Positions 25,098 to 35,278 of a stretch of 64,000 bases of DNA are shown piece by piece. Both the position numbers and the translations under genes were made by a program. Origin of the DNA: Rhodamnia argentea (taxonomy: Eukaryota > Streptophyta > Magnoliopsida > Myrtales > Myrtaceae). The notes beneath the pieces were generated by a model. It had not been told where the DNA came from. It made no database searches and saw nothing but the letters and a program-made list of their open reading frames with translations. How positions within the stretch are numbered: the stretch's first letter is position 1; each line of letters opens with the position of its first letter. The stretch is taken from the NCBI RefSeq assembly GCF_020921035.1, contig NC_063160.1, forward strand, positions 14,907,095-14,971,094, read 5' to 3'.

Positions 25098-25682
25098 TAG
25101 GGGTGAGCAAAAAAGGTCGCCCGGACGAGGACCGATGGTCCGGTTCCCGATTTTAGGGGGATCCGATCCGGTTTCCGGTTCTAAAAATTGGAAACGGTGA
25201 TCGGGCAATCCGATTCTTGATTTCGGGGACCGGATTGCCCGGACCGGACCGGTCCTGTTTTTCTTAATTTTTTTTAAAAACAAACCTAATAAGAGCTATG
25301 TAGCAACCATTTTTCTCAATGAATTTGGAAATTAAATATGTTTACTAATGTCTGGTTTGCATCCGGTGGATCTTTGCATTTAGAGTTCATTGAATAGTGA
25401 ACGTGTAGGTTGTAAATTTGTAATAGAGTTTACTTGGAGACTGTATATTTACTTGTGTGTGATTGATTGAAGAATTACGAAGTGTGCATCCACTTTTCGT
25501 AACCGCAGATCGAAAACCTTTGGAATCGCCTGGGAATCGGACCGGACCGATGGTCCGGTTCGGTTCCTGGTTTTGAAGGTGGCCAGTCCGGTCCGCGGTT
25601 CCGAAAAGTGGGAACCGGGACCACCGATCCAATTTTCGATATTTTATGGGAATCGGATTGGATCGAGAACTGCTTGTCCCTC
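25098..25682. mobile_element. Second non-autonomous hAT-like element (CCGGTCCGGTTC family)
   Basis: A 585-bp relative of the element at 14696-15489. It begins TAGGGGTGAGCAAAA and ends CTGCTTGTCCCTC, with arms rich in GGTCCGGTTC and its reverse complement. The flanking octamers are GTTTTCAC and ATTTTCGC (6 of 8 identical), consistent with an older 8-bp target duplication. No transposase is present. Confidence 0.65.
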
Positions 25683-25690
25683 ATTTTCGC

Positions 25691-26420
25691 TCCCCATTTT
25701 TCCCTTCTGTTTGTGCTTTAAAAGAAAGAAGGAAGAAAGTAAGTGGAGTTTTTCCGATTGCTCACCCCGCGCAAAATAAAGCGAGTGGTTCTCCTTGCAC
25801 GGTTATTGTTACTGCATGAAAGCGACGGGACCATCATGATAGCGTCCTTCCTCTTCAATTATTCCGCCCGGAATGCGGAATACACATTCGCTATTTCATT
25901 TTTGTCGTGATTTTTTGAGTTTTGGTGCAACATACTTTCGCTTTTCTAATGGCTATCGGTGTTGCGAGCGCTTCTGTTAGACGTGATACAAAGGTCTTCA
26001 GAGAGAACGAATCCGCCTTCCTTAGGGTTTGCTCCTAAGTAGTAGATTATTTACAGCGATTACAGGGAACAAGCATCTCGCCTTTTCACTGGAGAACAAT
26101 AATTCAGCTGGAATCTCTTTAATTTTGCTTCTTTCTGCGAGGGAGAAAGAAGAAGAAAGAAACGCGCATGCCTTTGAATTCATGCACAAAACGGGGTTGG
26201 GTATGTGATTAGCCGGGGCTTCTTCACTAGTCATCAATCATCACACGTGGGATGGAGAGGATAAAGCAACATGGTTGTTAATTTATGAGTTGTAAAGCAA
26301 GGGGCCGGGGGTACGTAACACCCTAATACTTGCTAGGGCTTATCCTTGAGAAAAATAATGGACCAAAATGGATGCAAAAAGTTAAAAAAAAAAATGGGAA
26401 AAAAGAAAGATGGTAGACAT
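25691..26420. other. Gene-free spacer
   Basis: No gene can be supported. The sequence is of mixed composition without a clear repeat. Confidence 0.4.
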
Positions 26421-26675
26421 TTCGTCACTAAATGCGTCGTTTCACGAAAAATTGAAGATTTGAAGAATATTTTTCAAAAAATAATAGTTTGTATCGGCTG
26501 CCAAAATAAACTAGTACAAGATATTTTCATCACTCACGAAAGTGGTTAGGCATAAATTGTTATCAATAATGAATACATTTTTTGTTATTAATCTTTTTGA
26601 AAGATATAACCATTCATTTTTTTATGAAAATGTTTTCCAAATCTCGAGTTCTCCGTGAAACAAACGTATCCTAAG
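26421..26675. mobile_element. MITE-like relic
   Basis: The left part reads AAATGCGTCGTTTCACGAA and the right end, reversed, reads AGGATACGTTTGTTTCACGG. Both are followed inward by GATTTG-AAAA-ATTTTTC, so the two ends are inverted copies. No clean target duplication is seen. Related fragments occur near 16115, 23868, 35870, 59175 and 61340. Confidence 0.5.
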
Positions 26676-28636
26676 TGTAATGCGTACATATTTGTATCGA
26701 AAGAGATCCATTTGCTCATCAATCGAGATGTACATGAATTTTAGATGGCCCTTGATGCTCAGTAATGCTGGTGGTTAAATTCATCTGAAACCTAGAACCT
26801 AATAATCGAGTCATACATATCGTGAATGGGAGGGACACGTTAAGAGATGACCCCACAAAAAGATATATTCTTCCCTCCTTTTATTTTTTTCCCTTTGAGA
26901 AAAAAAAAATGGCGCGTCGTCTTTAATTATTCCTCTACTTTTTTTTGAATTTTTCCCCATCACTTTGGTAGTTCCCCTTCAGCCTTACCAGCTGTTTTCT
27001 GTTTTATTGACACTGTGTTGATGTTGCATGTGCAAATGAATATTCAGTAATTCAATTCTTTATTATTATTATTATTATTATTATTATTTGCGCAATCCCT
27101 CTCGGACAAATGATGCTTCGGTAGGGAGAGACGGAGCACGGGAAATTCAGGTATAATCAATTTGAAAAAATCAAAATGAATTTGGACATATGAGATACGT
27201 CGAGAAATCGGCCTTTCGAGAGGTCATAGGAAAATTGAGCATAATCTATTAAAAATATCAGATGATTAACCCGTTCGAAACTATTTTTTGAATTCACCTT
27301 AAATCACCATTGATGCGGTGATTTCGGATATACTCTTGCCTTTTACTTTTCATTTAATGCAGACTTTGCGTCGGAAGTGTTTTCACTTTTCCTCGATCCA
27401 AAGCATTCGGAGTTTTCTCGATACACGCATATTAACATGTCAACTGTTCATAACTTTGGAAATTTAGGCAATATTTTAAATTTGGACGAAAAGTGAAAAG
27501 CCAATTCTGATAATTTATATAAGACTGGGTGTCTGTTTGTTTCGCGACAAGTGAATGATGTGGAAATAAACGTAACCTTTATACTTAACTGATGAAAAGA
27601 AACGAAAGGGTGCAACCTCTTTGGTGGGGATTATCATTCACGCAACTCACAAAGTGTCCAAGCAAAACGTAGAAAAATCCAAAGTGCGAGTTGGATGATG
27701 TCTCTTCGTTTGGCCAAGAAATTTCGTTTAAAGATTTCAGCTACATGTTGCGACGGGCAATGCGAGGGATCCAATGAAATTGGATTTGGACACGTGATAT
27801 ACAATCACATGATGGAAAATGATGATAAAAGGGTTAAAGACACCACGCAAAAGCCAAAAGATTATTCCTCGTTTATCATAGAAAAATTCAAGTTGCAATC
27901 TGCGAAGATCCATGCCCAAAGTTTCAAGTGTAAAACAAAATGAAATTACCAATTCACGTGGAATTTAAAAGCCAAAAGGGCATATTTGAATTGGAAAACA
28001 TTAGTGAAAGTCTCAGAAATTTTAAGAAATACAAATATTGATATCCAGCTTCATTCAGCACATTTTATGATTTTCTTCAAAAAGTAAAACATATTTATTG
28101 TTTTGAGAAAGATGACATTTTTTTCGGAGCTTAAATTCGAATCAAACGCCCTTTAAAGAGACGGGAGCGAAAGTAACCCGATACCCTCCCTAAACATTTA
28201 GTTATAACTCCGAGTAAACTCAAAGAGTCGGTTAAGTATGGACCCATTAGAGCCCTCAAATTTGAAATTGAGTAGGTTTTATTTGAAATTGGTTATGTCA
28301 ATCAAATCCCTCTCAAATTTACCCTTAAACAAGATGCCTTTTACTCACACAATAATGACAAAAAAGTAAAATTCCACTTGTTACGGAACACTTTCTCTCT
28401 AAACAATCTGTGCCACACATTTTATGGTTCATAGAATCCCCTTTATCAACTTTGCAAATTATCTCCACTTCTTATCGCCATTCTCTTATTTGTTTCTGAA
28501 CAATGTACAGAAGAGCACGCCAGCTATCCTAAAATTCAGGTAGAAGTATTCACAAATCATAAATAAGCACGCCGATAGCGCGATGCAAAATAACTGTACA
28601 CGCTCAAAGAAATTATTGCAAATATCTTTTGATAAT
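26676..28636. other. Gene-free spacer with a (TTA)n microsatellite
   Basis: A (TTA)n run occupies 27060-27088. A word like AATGAATTTGGACATATGAGATAC (27175-27198) recurs in altered form near 27774-27802, so an old dispersed repeat is likely. The frame at 27695-27943 has no recognisable domain. No gene is supported. Confidence 0.4.
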
Positions 28637-28639
28637 TAA

Positions 28640-28907
28640 GGGCGCGCATGACGATATTTATGGAGTAAAATTTCTATTCCAGAAGTACTTTTGGAGTAGA
28701 ATTCCGTTTGATAACGCAATTTCTAAAACAGAAATCCTTTGCGTTACGTAACTTCAACTTTTCTACTTCTCGAGCATTTTTTTGCTCCAAAAGTAATTTT
28801 GGAGCCATTTGAAGAAGAAAATTTTTTTTTACTTCTCTCTAGAAGTAAACAAATCAACTTCTAGCCAAAAACCTACTTTTAAAGCAGAAGTGTTGCCATG
28901 CGTGCCC
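28640..28907. mobile_element. PIF/Harbinger-type MITE with TAA target duplication
   Basis: A 268-bp element starting GGGCGCGCATGACGA and ending GTTGCCATGCGTGCCC. The reversed right end is GGGCACGCATGGCAAC, so the termini are inverted with a few mismatches. It is flanked on both sides by TAA (28637-28639 and 28908-28910), the target site typical of PIF/Harbinger. Its interior has CTCCAAAAGTA / TACTTTTGGAG arms. The ends resemble those at 3640 and 662. It has no coding capacity. Confidence 0.8.
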
Positions 28908-29314
28908 TAAACTTCACAGTATGGAAATCCTCGATGTGTTTCGAGTCTATCCACTTATCAACTACCCGAGCATTGAATGCTGGACAAAGCAACTATGTAT
29001 ACCAGTCCCACAGGGTCGACTAAGATTATTTTAACTTTAATTGATATTTTTGGAGCTCTTAATGCTACAAAATAGAAATAGCAAAAAACTCTACAAAAGA
29101 AAATCAATGCTATAAATATCACTTCATCTCCCTCATTTTTAATTGTTTTTTATGTGGCACATGGTTTGCGTAATTTTGTTTTTCAACATAACCCATCATA
29201 TTGATGAAATAGACGCCCTTTGAAAAATCATTCAATCAATTATATCAATAATTATAGATATAAACTTATAAAGTAAGTACAAAATAAAATGGAATCAAAA
29301 ATTTTCTCTTTCTT

Positions 29315-29320
29315 TTTATA
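29315..29320 (+). promoter_or_regulatory. Possible TATA box of the PME2-like gene
   Basis: TTTATA followed by CCCC lies 70 bases before the ATG at 29390. Position and composition fit a plant TATA box, but no transcription start is known. Confidence 0.4.
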
Positions 29321-29389
29321 CCCCGTGACATTTCACATCACACCCCCGTCGACCCACTGAGGCTCGCATCATCTCCTGTCTTTTTCGCC

Positions 29390-32300
29390 ATGGCCACCGT
29401 CAAGCAAGTCCTCGCCGGGATCTCAACTTCCGGCAAGAGAAACCGAAAGCTCCTTCTTTCCATCTCCGGCTGCCTCCTTCTCGTCGCCGCCGTGATTGGC
29501 ATTGTCGCCGGCGTCAACTCTCGCCACCGCGGCCGGAACTCTGACGTTTCCACCATCACCCCAGCGACCCACGCCGTCCTCAAGTCCTCATGCAGCTCCA
29601 CGCGCTACCCGGACCTCTGCTACTCCGCCGTCGCCGCCGTCCCCGGAGCTTTCGCGGGCCTCGCCACCCAGAAGGACGTGATCGAGGCGTCGCTCAACAT
29701 CACCACCGTTGCCGTGGCGCACAACTTCTTCGCCATCGGGAAGCTCCTGAGAAAGAGAAGCAAGAGCCTGACGACGAGGGAGAAGAGGGCGGTCCGCGAC
29801 TGCCTCGAGACCATCGACGTGACGCTGGACGACCTCCGGGAGGCGGCGCGGGACCTGAGCTCGTACCCGAGCTCGGCGAAGTCGCTGACGCAGCACGCCG
29901 ACGACCTGAAGACGCTGATGAGCGCGGCGATGACGAACCAGGAGACCTGCCTGGACGGGTTCTCGCACGAGGACGCCGACCGGCGCGTGCGGGAGTCGCT
30001 GGCGGAGGGGCAGGTCCACGTGGAGAAAATGTGCAGCAACGCGCTTGCGATGATCAAGAACATGACCGACGCCGACATGGAGGTGGAGCGCATGGCCGCG
30101 GCGCACCGGAAGATGCTTAAGGAAGAGGAGCGAGTTCAGGTGCGTGGTTATAGCCTTATTAGGTTAATGTTCTCGTCTTTACATCGTCGTAATGTTGAAG
30201 ATTAAACAAAGAAAAAACTTTGCCCCACCATCCCATCAACGGAGCAGTCTGCTTAAATTCTTTTGAACTAGGGTGACGAGAGTGGGTGGCCCCAGTGGCT
30301 GTCGGCCGGGGACAGGAGGCTGCTGCAGTCGACGGCGGTGACTCCAGACGTCGTGGTGGCGGCGGACGGGAGCGGGACCCACAAGACGATCTCGGCGGCG
30401 GTGGCGGCGGCGCCGGAGAAGAGCAGCAAGCGTTACGTGATAAGGATAAAGGCCGGGGTGTACAGGGAGAACGTGGAGGTGTCAAAGAAGAAGACGAACC
30501 TGATGTTCATCGGCGACGGGCGGACCAACACCATCGTCACCGGTAGCCGGAGCGTGAAAGGCGGTTACACCACCTTCGAGTCCGCCACCGTCGGTATGTT
30601 GTTTCTGATTGACCAACTAAAATGCTTTTGTTTGTTAAAGTACACGTCACTCGATCATGCAGTAAATGCTCATTAAAAAAAAAACAATTAATCAACTACG
30701 CACATGCGTACAGCTTGGGAGGGTAATGAGGTCCGTGTAGATTCACCTACTTTTGGTAGCATTAACGTACATATATGTAATTGCCATAGCCTATAGGCAC
30801 AACCTTGTTTTGAGCTAAAGTTACAAGTGCAACACTAGCATTAATAATTGAATCAATAGAGATACGAAAGTCAACTTGTCAAAGCAGAGTGAAAGCTGGC
30901 CGATATGACTAAACATCATTATTGGCGTGTTGCGTTCGGAAAGCTAGGGAAAAATCGAGAAAGAATGGTGAATTTACGTGAAAAAATTGTCCAAAAAGTT
31001 TCAAATCTATTATATTTTAGCAAATTTAGTTCTAAATTTTTCAATTTTGATAATTGAGTCATAAACTTTTTGGCAATTAACTAATGAGTTTATCAAGTTA
31101 ATTTTCATCGATAATCACTAACTTAGACGTCGATGGTTTCATGTAGGACGACTGACGTTGGTGTAGATAATTTTTGTTTTTTTTTTCTATTAGGTGAAAT
31201 GGGGGTCGGTCGATGAGGGCTGGTCGGTGACCCTCGCTAAGCTTGGCAGACAAAAACAAAAAAGAAATAAAAAATAAAATAACTCAAAAATTATAAAAAT
31301 TATCAATGTCAATATCGGTTGTGCCATGTAGAACTTGCGGGTGCCCACGTCGGCGGTTCTGAGTTAAAATAGGCTTAAGACTCAATTTGCAAAAATGAAA
31401 AATTTATGGTTGAATTCATTAACTTGCAATAGATTTAGCACTTTTTGAATATTTTATTGAATTGATGTCGAAAGGATTACGGAGAAAAAAAAACTTAACT
31501 ATCAGTTAGATCGGACCCGGAGCTGAATTATTATAGACGAGGACCTAAGTTGGCAAGTGGTGGTGACTTGACCACGACGGTCCATGGGGACAAAGGTGGC
31601 TCCGGCAGCCTTCCTAACTCATACATGGGAGAGACGGATTGGCCCTCTCATCTCTCATATGGTCTTCGTACGGTCGTGCTGTCTCTCAGACTTGTCATAA
31701 GTCAAATGGCGATTAGCAGATTAGTTTGCGCACCTTTTGGAGTGATAAAAGCATACTTAACTTAACGACATTAATAACATAGTCTTTTTCATCCAACATG
31801 TACGGCGGCTCCCCACCCCCCCCGCCCCCCGATATGGTGCCGGAACCAAAGTCAAAAGTCCATTGAGAATTTTAAATAGCATTTTTTTGCAAACTGAGCT
31901 CTGGGTTTTTCTTGGCTTCTCTATGTACGTCTCTTTTTTATGTCCCCTAAATGTTTTTAATAGTTAATGCTAAGAATTAAAAATGTACAAAAAAAATTTC
32001 GTTTCTAATTGAGGTGATGGTGGGTTTTGTACCGCCCGTTGCCACGTGCCGCACTTTTGCCAAAATTCGGACACGGCTCCGTGGCACGTGGGAAATCTCT
32101 TTACTGTCCTTCCTTCCTCCCTCCGATTGCGATTAGTGGATCACAGCGGAGCTGGGGCGTGGGACAGATCTTGAATCTTGATTGGCGCTCCCAATCTCTC
32201 GAGCTGATTTAAAGTGAAAACGACAAGTCGTTCGTGGTCCCACTCCCACCTCTTTTTTTTTTGCTCTTTTGGCGCTTTTCTCTCTCTCCTCCGTACTTGA

Positions 32301-33263
32301 TTTGAACGCACGATCCTTCGCTTCCCACGTTGCGTACGGCGAGGCGACAAGGACGGCCTTCCCCTTGCCGGGATGCTTCCTTCGTCCCCTGTTTCTCCTT
32401 CCTCGTCTCAGCTAGATGGTTAATTGTAATAATTGGTTTATCGAAATGTGACATTTTGTCGTGCGCTGCAGCGGTGGTCGGGGAGAGATTCTTGGCCCGA
32501 GACATAACCTTCCAGAACACCGCCGGCGCTTCCAACCACCAGGCCGTCGCCCTCCGCGTCGGCGCCGATCTCTCCGCCTTCTACCAATGCGACATCCTCG
32601 CCTACCAGGACACCCTCTACGTCCACTCCAATCGCCAGTTTTTTGTCAATTGCTTCATCGCCGGCACGGTCGACTTCATCTTCGGTAACGCGGCCGCCGT
32701 CCTCCAGGACTGCGACATCCACGCTCGCAAGCCGAACTCTGGCCAAAAGAACATGGTTACCGCTCAAGGCCGAACCGACCCGAATCAGAACACGGGAATA
32801 GTGATCCAAAAGTGCAGGTGCATGCTCATAGGAATAGTAATTATTTCCCTGATATGATTTGGTGTCCTTGCTAAAATAACTCAACAACCGTGACCCTAAA
32901 TTTCGCCGATGATGCAGGATTGCCGCGACGAGCGACCTCCAACCGGTGAAGGGCAGCTTCCCGACATACCTCGGGCGTCCGTGGAAGCTGTACTCGAGGA
33001 CGGTGATCATGCAGTCGTCGATCTCGGACGTGATCGACCCGGTGGGTTGGCACGAGTGGGACAGGACGTTCGCCCTCGACACGCTGTACTACGGAGAGTA
33101 CCAGAACACGGGCGCAGGCGCCGGAACCTCGAAGAGGGTGCAGTGGAAGGGCTTTAAGGTGATAACGTCGGCGGCGGAGGCGCAAGGGTTCACCGCCGCG
33201 AGCTTCATCGGCGGAGGCAGCTGGTTGAGCTCGACTGGGTTCCCATTTTCGCTCACCCTGTGA
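29390..33263 (+). CDS. Pectin methylesterase with pro-region (PME2-like)
   Basis: Cell-wall enzyme that removes methyl esters from homogalacturonan. Exons 29390-30139, 30272-30593, 32472-32817 and 32918-33263 give 587 aa; all junctions are GT-AG and phases agree. A basic N-terminus and signal anchor (about residues 20-42) are followed by a PME-inhibitor-like pro-domain (about 64-235, [15 protein letters not shown] and later [10 protein letters not shown]). The processing site RRLL is at 265-268, and the mature enzyme is 319 aa. The expected catalytic set is complete with family spacing: Q381 (QAVALR), Q403/D404 (YQDTLY), D425 (DFIFGN) and R493 (YLGRPW). The coding part of exon 1 is very GC-rich, which creates long shadow frames on both strands. 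Intron 2 (1878 bp) carries an inverted-arm repeat. It closely matches Arabidopsis PME2 (At1g53830) as remembered. A broken paralogue follows. Confidence 0.95.
30980..31460. repeat. Inverted-arm element inside PME intron 2
   Basis: The left arm (30980-31120) has CCAAAAAGTTTCAAATCTATTA and ATTGAGTCATAAACTTTTTG. The right arm (31360-31460) is roughly its reverse complement, ending CACTTTTTGAATATTTTATT. The centre contains a GC-rich GAGGG-type patch (31200-31250). Flanks GAATTTACG and GAATTGATG agree at 6 of 9 positions, a possible old 9-bp duplication. It belongs to the same group as the elements at 57056, 59689 and 63781. Confidence 0.6.
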
Positions 33264-33567
33264 GCAAAGATCGAACCGGTTCGTCCCATGACCAATTGGT
33301 ATTTCCGATTATGCATATTAGGTTATTGTCCAGTGGCTATCACCATTGGGTTATTTAGTGCAGATAATGAGAGAAGATGACTTGAGCGTTTGGTGTTCTT
33401 GAGAAATCGAAATAATTCAACTACGTCGTATGAAACTGTGGGACGGTTAAGGAGACGTGAGATTTACGCATGTGTATTAAATCGTAAATCTATTGAACGG
33501 CCACGAATCGTAAATCTTGGACCTACGTGACGAGATAAAAGCTGGCAAACGCTTCACAAAATCACTC

Positions 33568-35278
33568 ACATGCGGACTTGGCTGAGCGCGGCCATCACCG
33601 GCCAAAAAACCTGCTTGGATGCGCTCGGAGAGGCGAACTCCGCCCGCCATGGCGGGATGAAACTCGCCATGTGAAACTCCACAGACTTCACCAGCAATAG
33701 CATACCCATCGTCACCAAAATCGTGAGCTTGTTAGCCACCTCCAACGTCCCCATTCACCGGAGGTTGCTAGGGGTTTGAAGGCAGGTCTGATTTCCCAAG
33801 CTGGGTTGGCCCGGATGACCGGAGACTACTCCAAGGGGGTGAACCTGAGGCCGAACCGAACGGTGGCGCAAGATGGGATGGCAAACTACGAGACGATCGT
33901 AGACGTGGTAAAGCTTGTCGAGGTTCATGATCTACATGAAGGCTAGGGTTTATACGTTAGAAAGTCCAACTCAAAAGCTTAAGCTTTTAGAATAGTTGGT
34001 TGTGATCTCATCAAATCTTTCATGGTGTTAGAGCGGGAGGTCCCGAGTTCAAACATTTCCAGGCCCCTATTTGCCTTCCCAATAAATATTTTCAAGCTTA
34101 GTACTAGCAAAAAGACCAAACTAAGCGTAAGGGAAGATTTTATGAGACCACTACCAACTGTTCTAAAAGTTTAAGCTTATAGAAAAAAGCGTGGTTTAAT
34201 ATTTATATATTCCAACACTCCCCCTCACGGTTAGTCCGATTTTTTTGCCTAGTACTAAACGTGGAAATATTCATTAGGGAGGTAAATATGGGCCTAGAAA
34301 TGTTTGAACTCGTAACCTCTTGCTCTGATACCATATTAGAAAGTCCAACCCAAAAGCTTAAGTTTTTAGAACAGTTGGCTATGGTCCCATCAAATCTTTC
34401 ATTATAAGGAGAATGTGCTTTTGGATCAGAGCAAGTGGAATGTGCTGATGTATGAGGACGGAAGGACCCGTATCATCGTCGCCAAAAACCTAAATTGCTT
34501 CGATGGAACTCCGACAATCGCGACAGCAACTTTCGTTAAGCATTGTTGATCTCTCTGATTAAAACAATGGTTCCTCTTCATAAGTGAAATATGTCATCTC
34601 AATTATTAGCTCTAAACTTATGCTCGACAAATGCACTAACCAAAAAGGTTTTGTCCGATACCAGCTTGCTGTAGGAAAAGGCTTCATTGCCAAGGAAATG
34701 GGGTTCGTGAACACCGCGAGCCCAGCGAAGCACCCAGGCGGTGGCATTCCGGTCGTAGTCCGACCTCTCCGCAACGTACCGGTCCTCGTTTGACGCATTC
34801 AGGGACACCCTCTATGCCCATGCGAACCGCCAGTTCTACCGAGACTGCCACGTCACGGGCACAGTGGACTTCATCTTTGGGCAGGCGCCCCCGCCGTCCT
34901 CCAGAACTGCACGATCCTACCTCGCCAGCCCCTGAGCTTCCAGTACGACACCCTCACGGCCTAAGGCAAGTCCGACCCGAAGCAGAATGGGCGGAATCTC
35001 GATCCACAAGTGCAGGATAACTCCGAACACGGTTGAAGGGCCGGACCGAGTGAATCACCAACGTGCAGCCGCCGAAGACCATCTCTCACAGAGAGTACAC
35101 GAACACCGGGCCGGGCTCCAACACGAGCGGGTGGGTCAAGTGGCCCGGGTACCATCCAGCCCTCACTATGGACCAGGCCGGGAATTTCACGGTGGGCTCG
35201 TTCATACAAGGCAGAGCGTGGATGGCCCAAACTTCTTTCGCAAAAAGTAGCCGTTTCCAAGAGTCAACATTTGCTTAA
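33568..35278 (+). pseudogene. Broken pectin methylesterase, PME1-like
   Basis: Remnant of a tandem pectin methylesterase, closer to Arabidopsis PME1 (At1g53840) than to the intact gene upstream. Visible parts are a pro-domain piece (MRTWLSAAITGQKTCLDAL, 33571-33627), a processing region with RRLLGV and DDRRLLQ (33765-33835), and exon-2 sequence (VAQDGMANYETIV; SKWNVLMYEDGRTRIIVAKN to about 34539). A catalytic-domain piece ([31 protein letters not shown] then VDFIFGQA, 34675-34885) and a C-terminal piece (REYTNTGPGSNTSGWVKWPG; TMDQAGNFTVGSFIQGRAWM, 35090-35225) complete it. Internal stops occur (e.g. TGA at 33672-33674 and 33778-33780), as do frame changes around 34735-34795 and 34885-34960. 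The QAVAFR and YLGRPW motifs are lost and the start is missing. A 446-bp repeat has inserted in exon 2 at 33957-34402. It cannot encode an active enzyme. Confidence 0.88.
33957..34402. mobile_element. 446-bp TRIM-like insertion with 67-bp direct terminal repeats
   Basis: The insertion interrupts the PME1-like pseudogene between codons for VY and ENV. It is bounded by two 67-bp direct repeats (33957-34023 and 34336-34402), both containing AGAAAGTCCAAC and CATCAAATCTTTCAT. A third copy lies inverted inside, near 34130-34200. TGGTGTTAGAGC follows the left repeat and its reverse style (GCTCTGATACCA) precedes the right one, resembling a tRNA-Met primer-binding site. Flanks TATACG and TATAAG suggest a 5-6 bp target duplication. 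The class is uncertain; a miniature LTR-derived (TRIM) relic with an internal inversion is my best guess. It has no coding capacity. Confidence 0.55.

Noticed and set aside
29588-30120. Long open frames on both strands overlapping PME exon 1
   Set aside because: They are shadows of very GC-rich coding sequence with strong third-position bias. They have no domains and overlap a well-supported exon.
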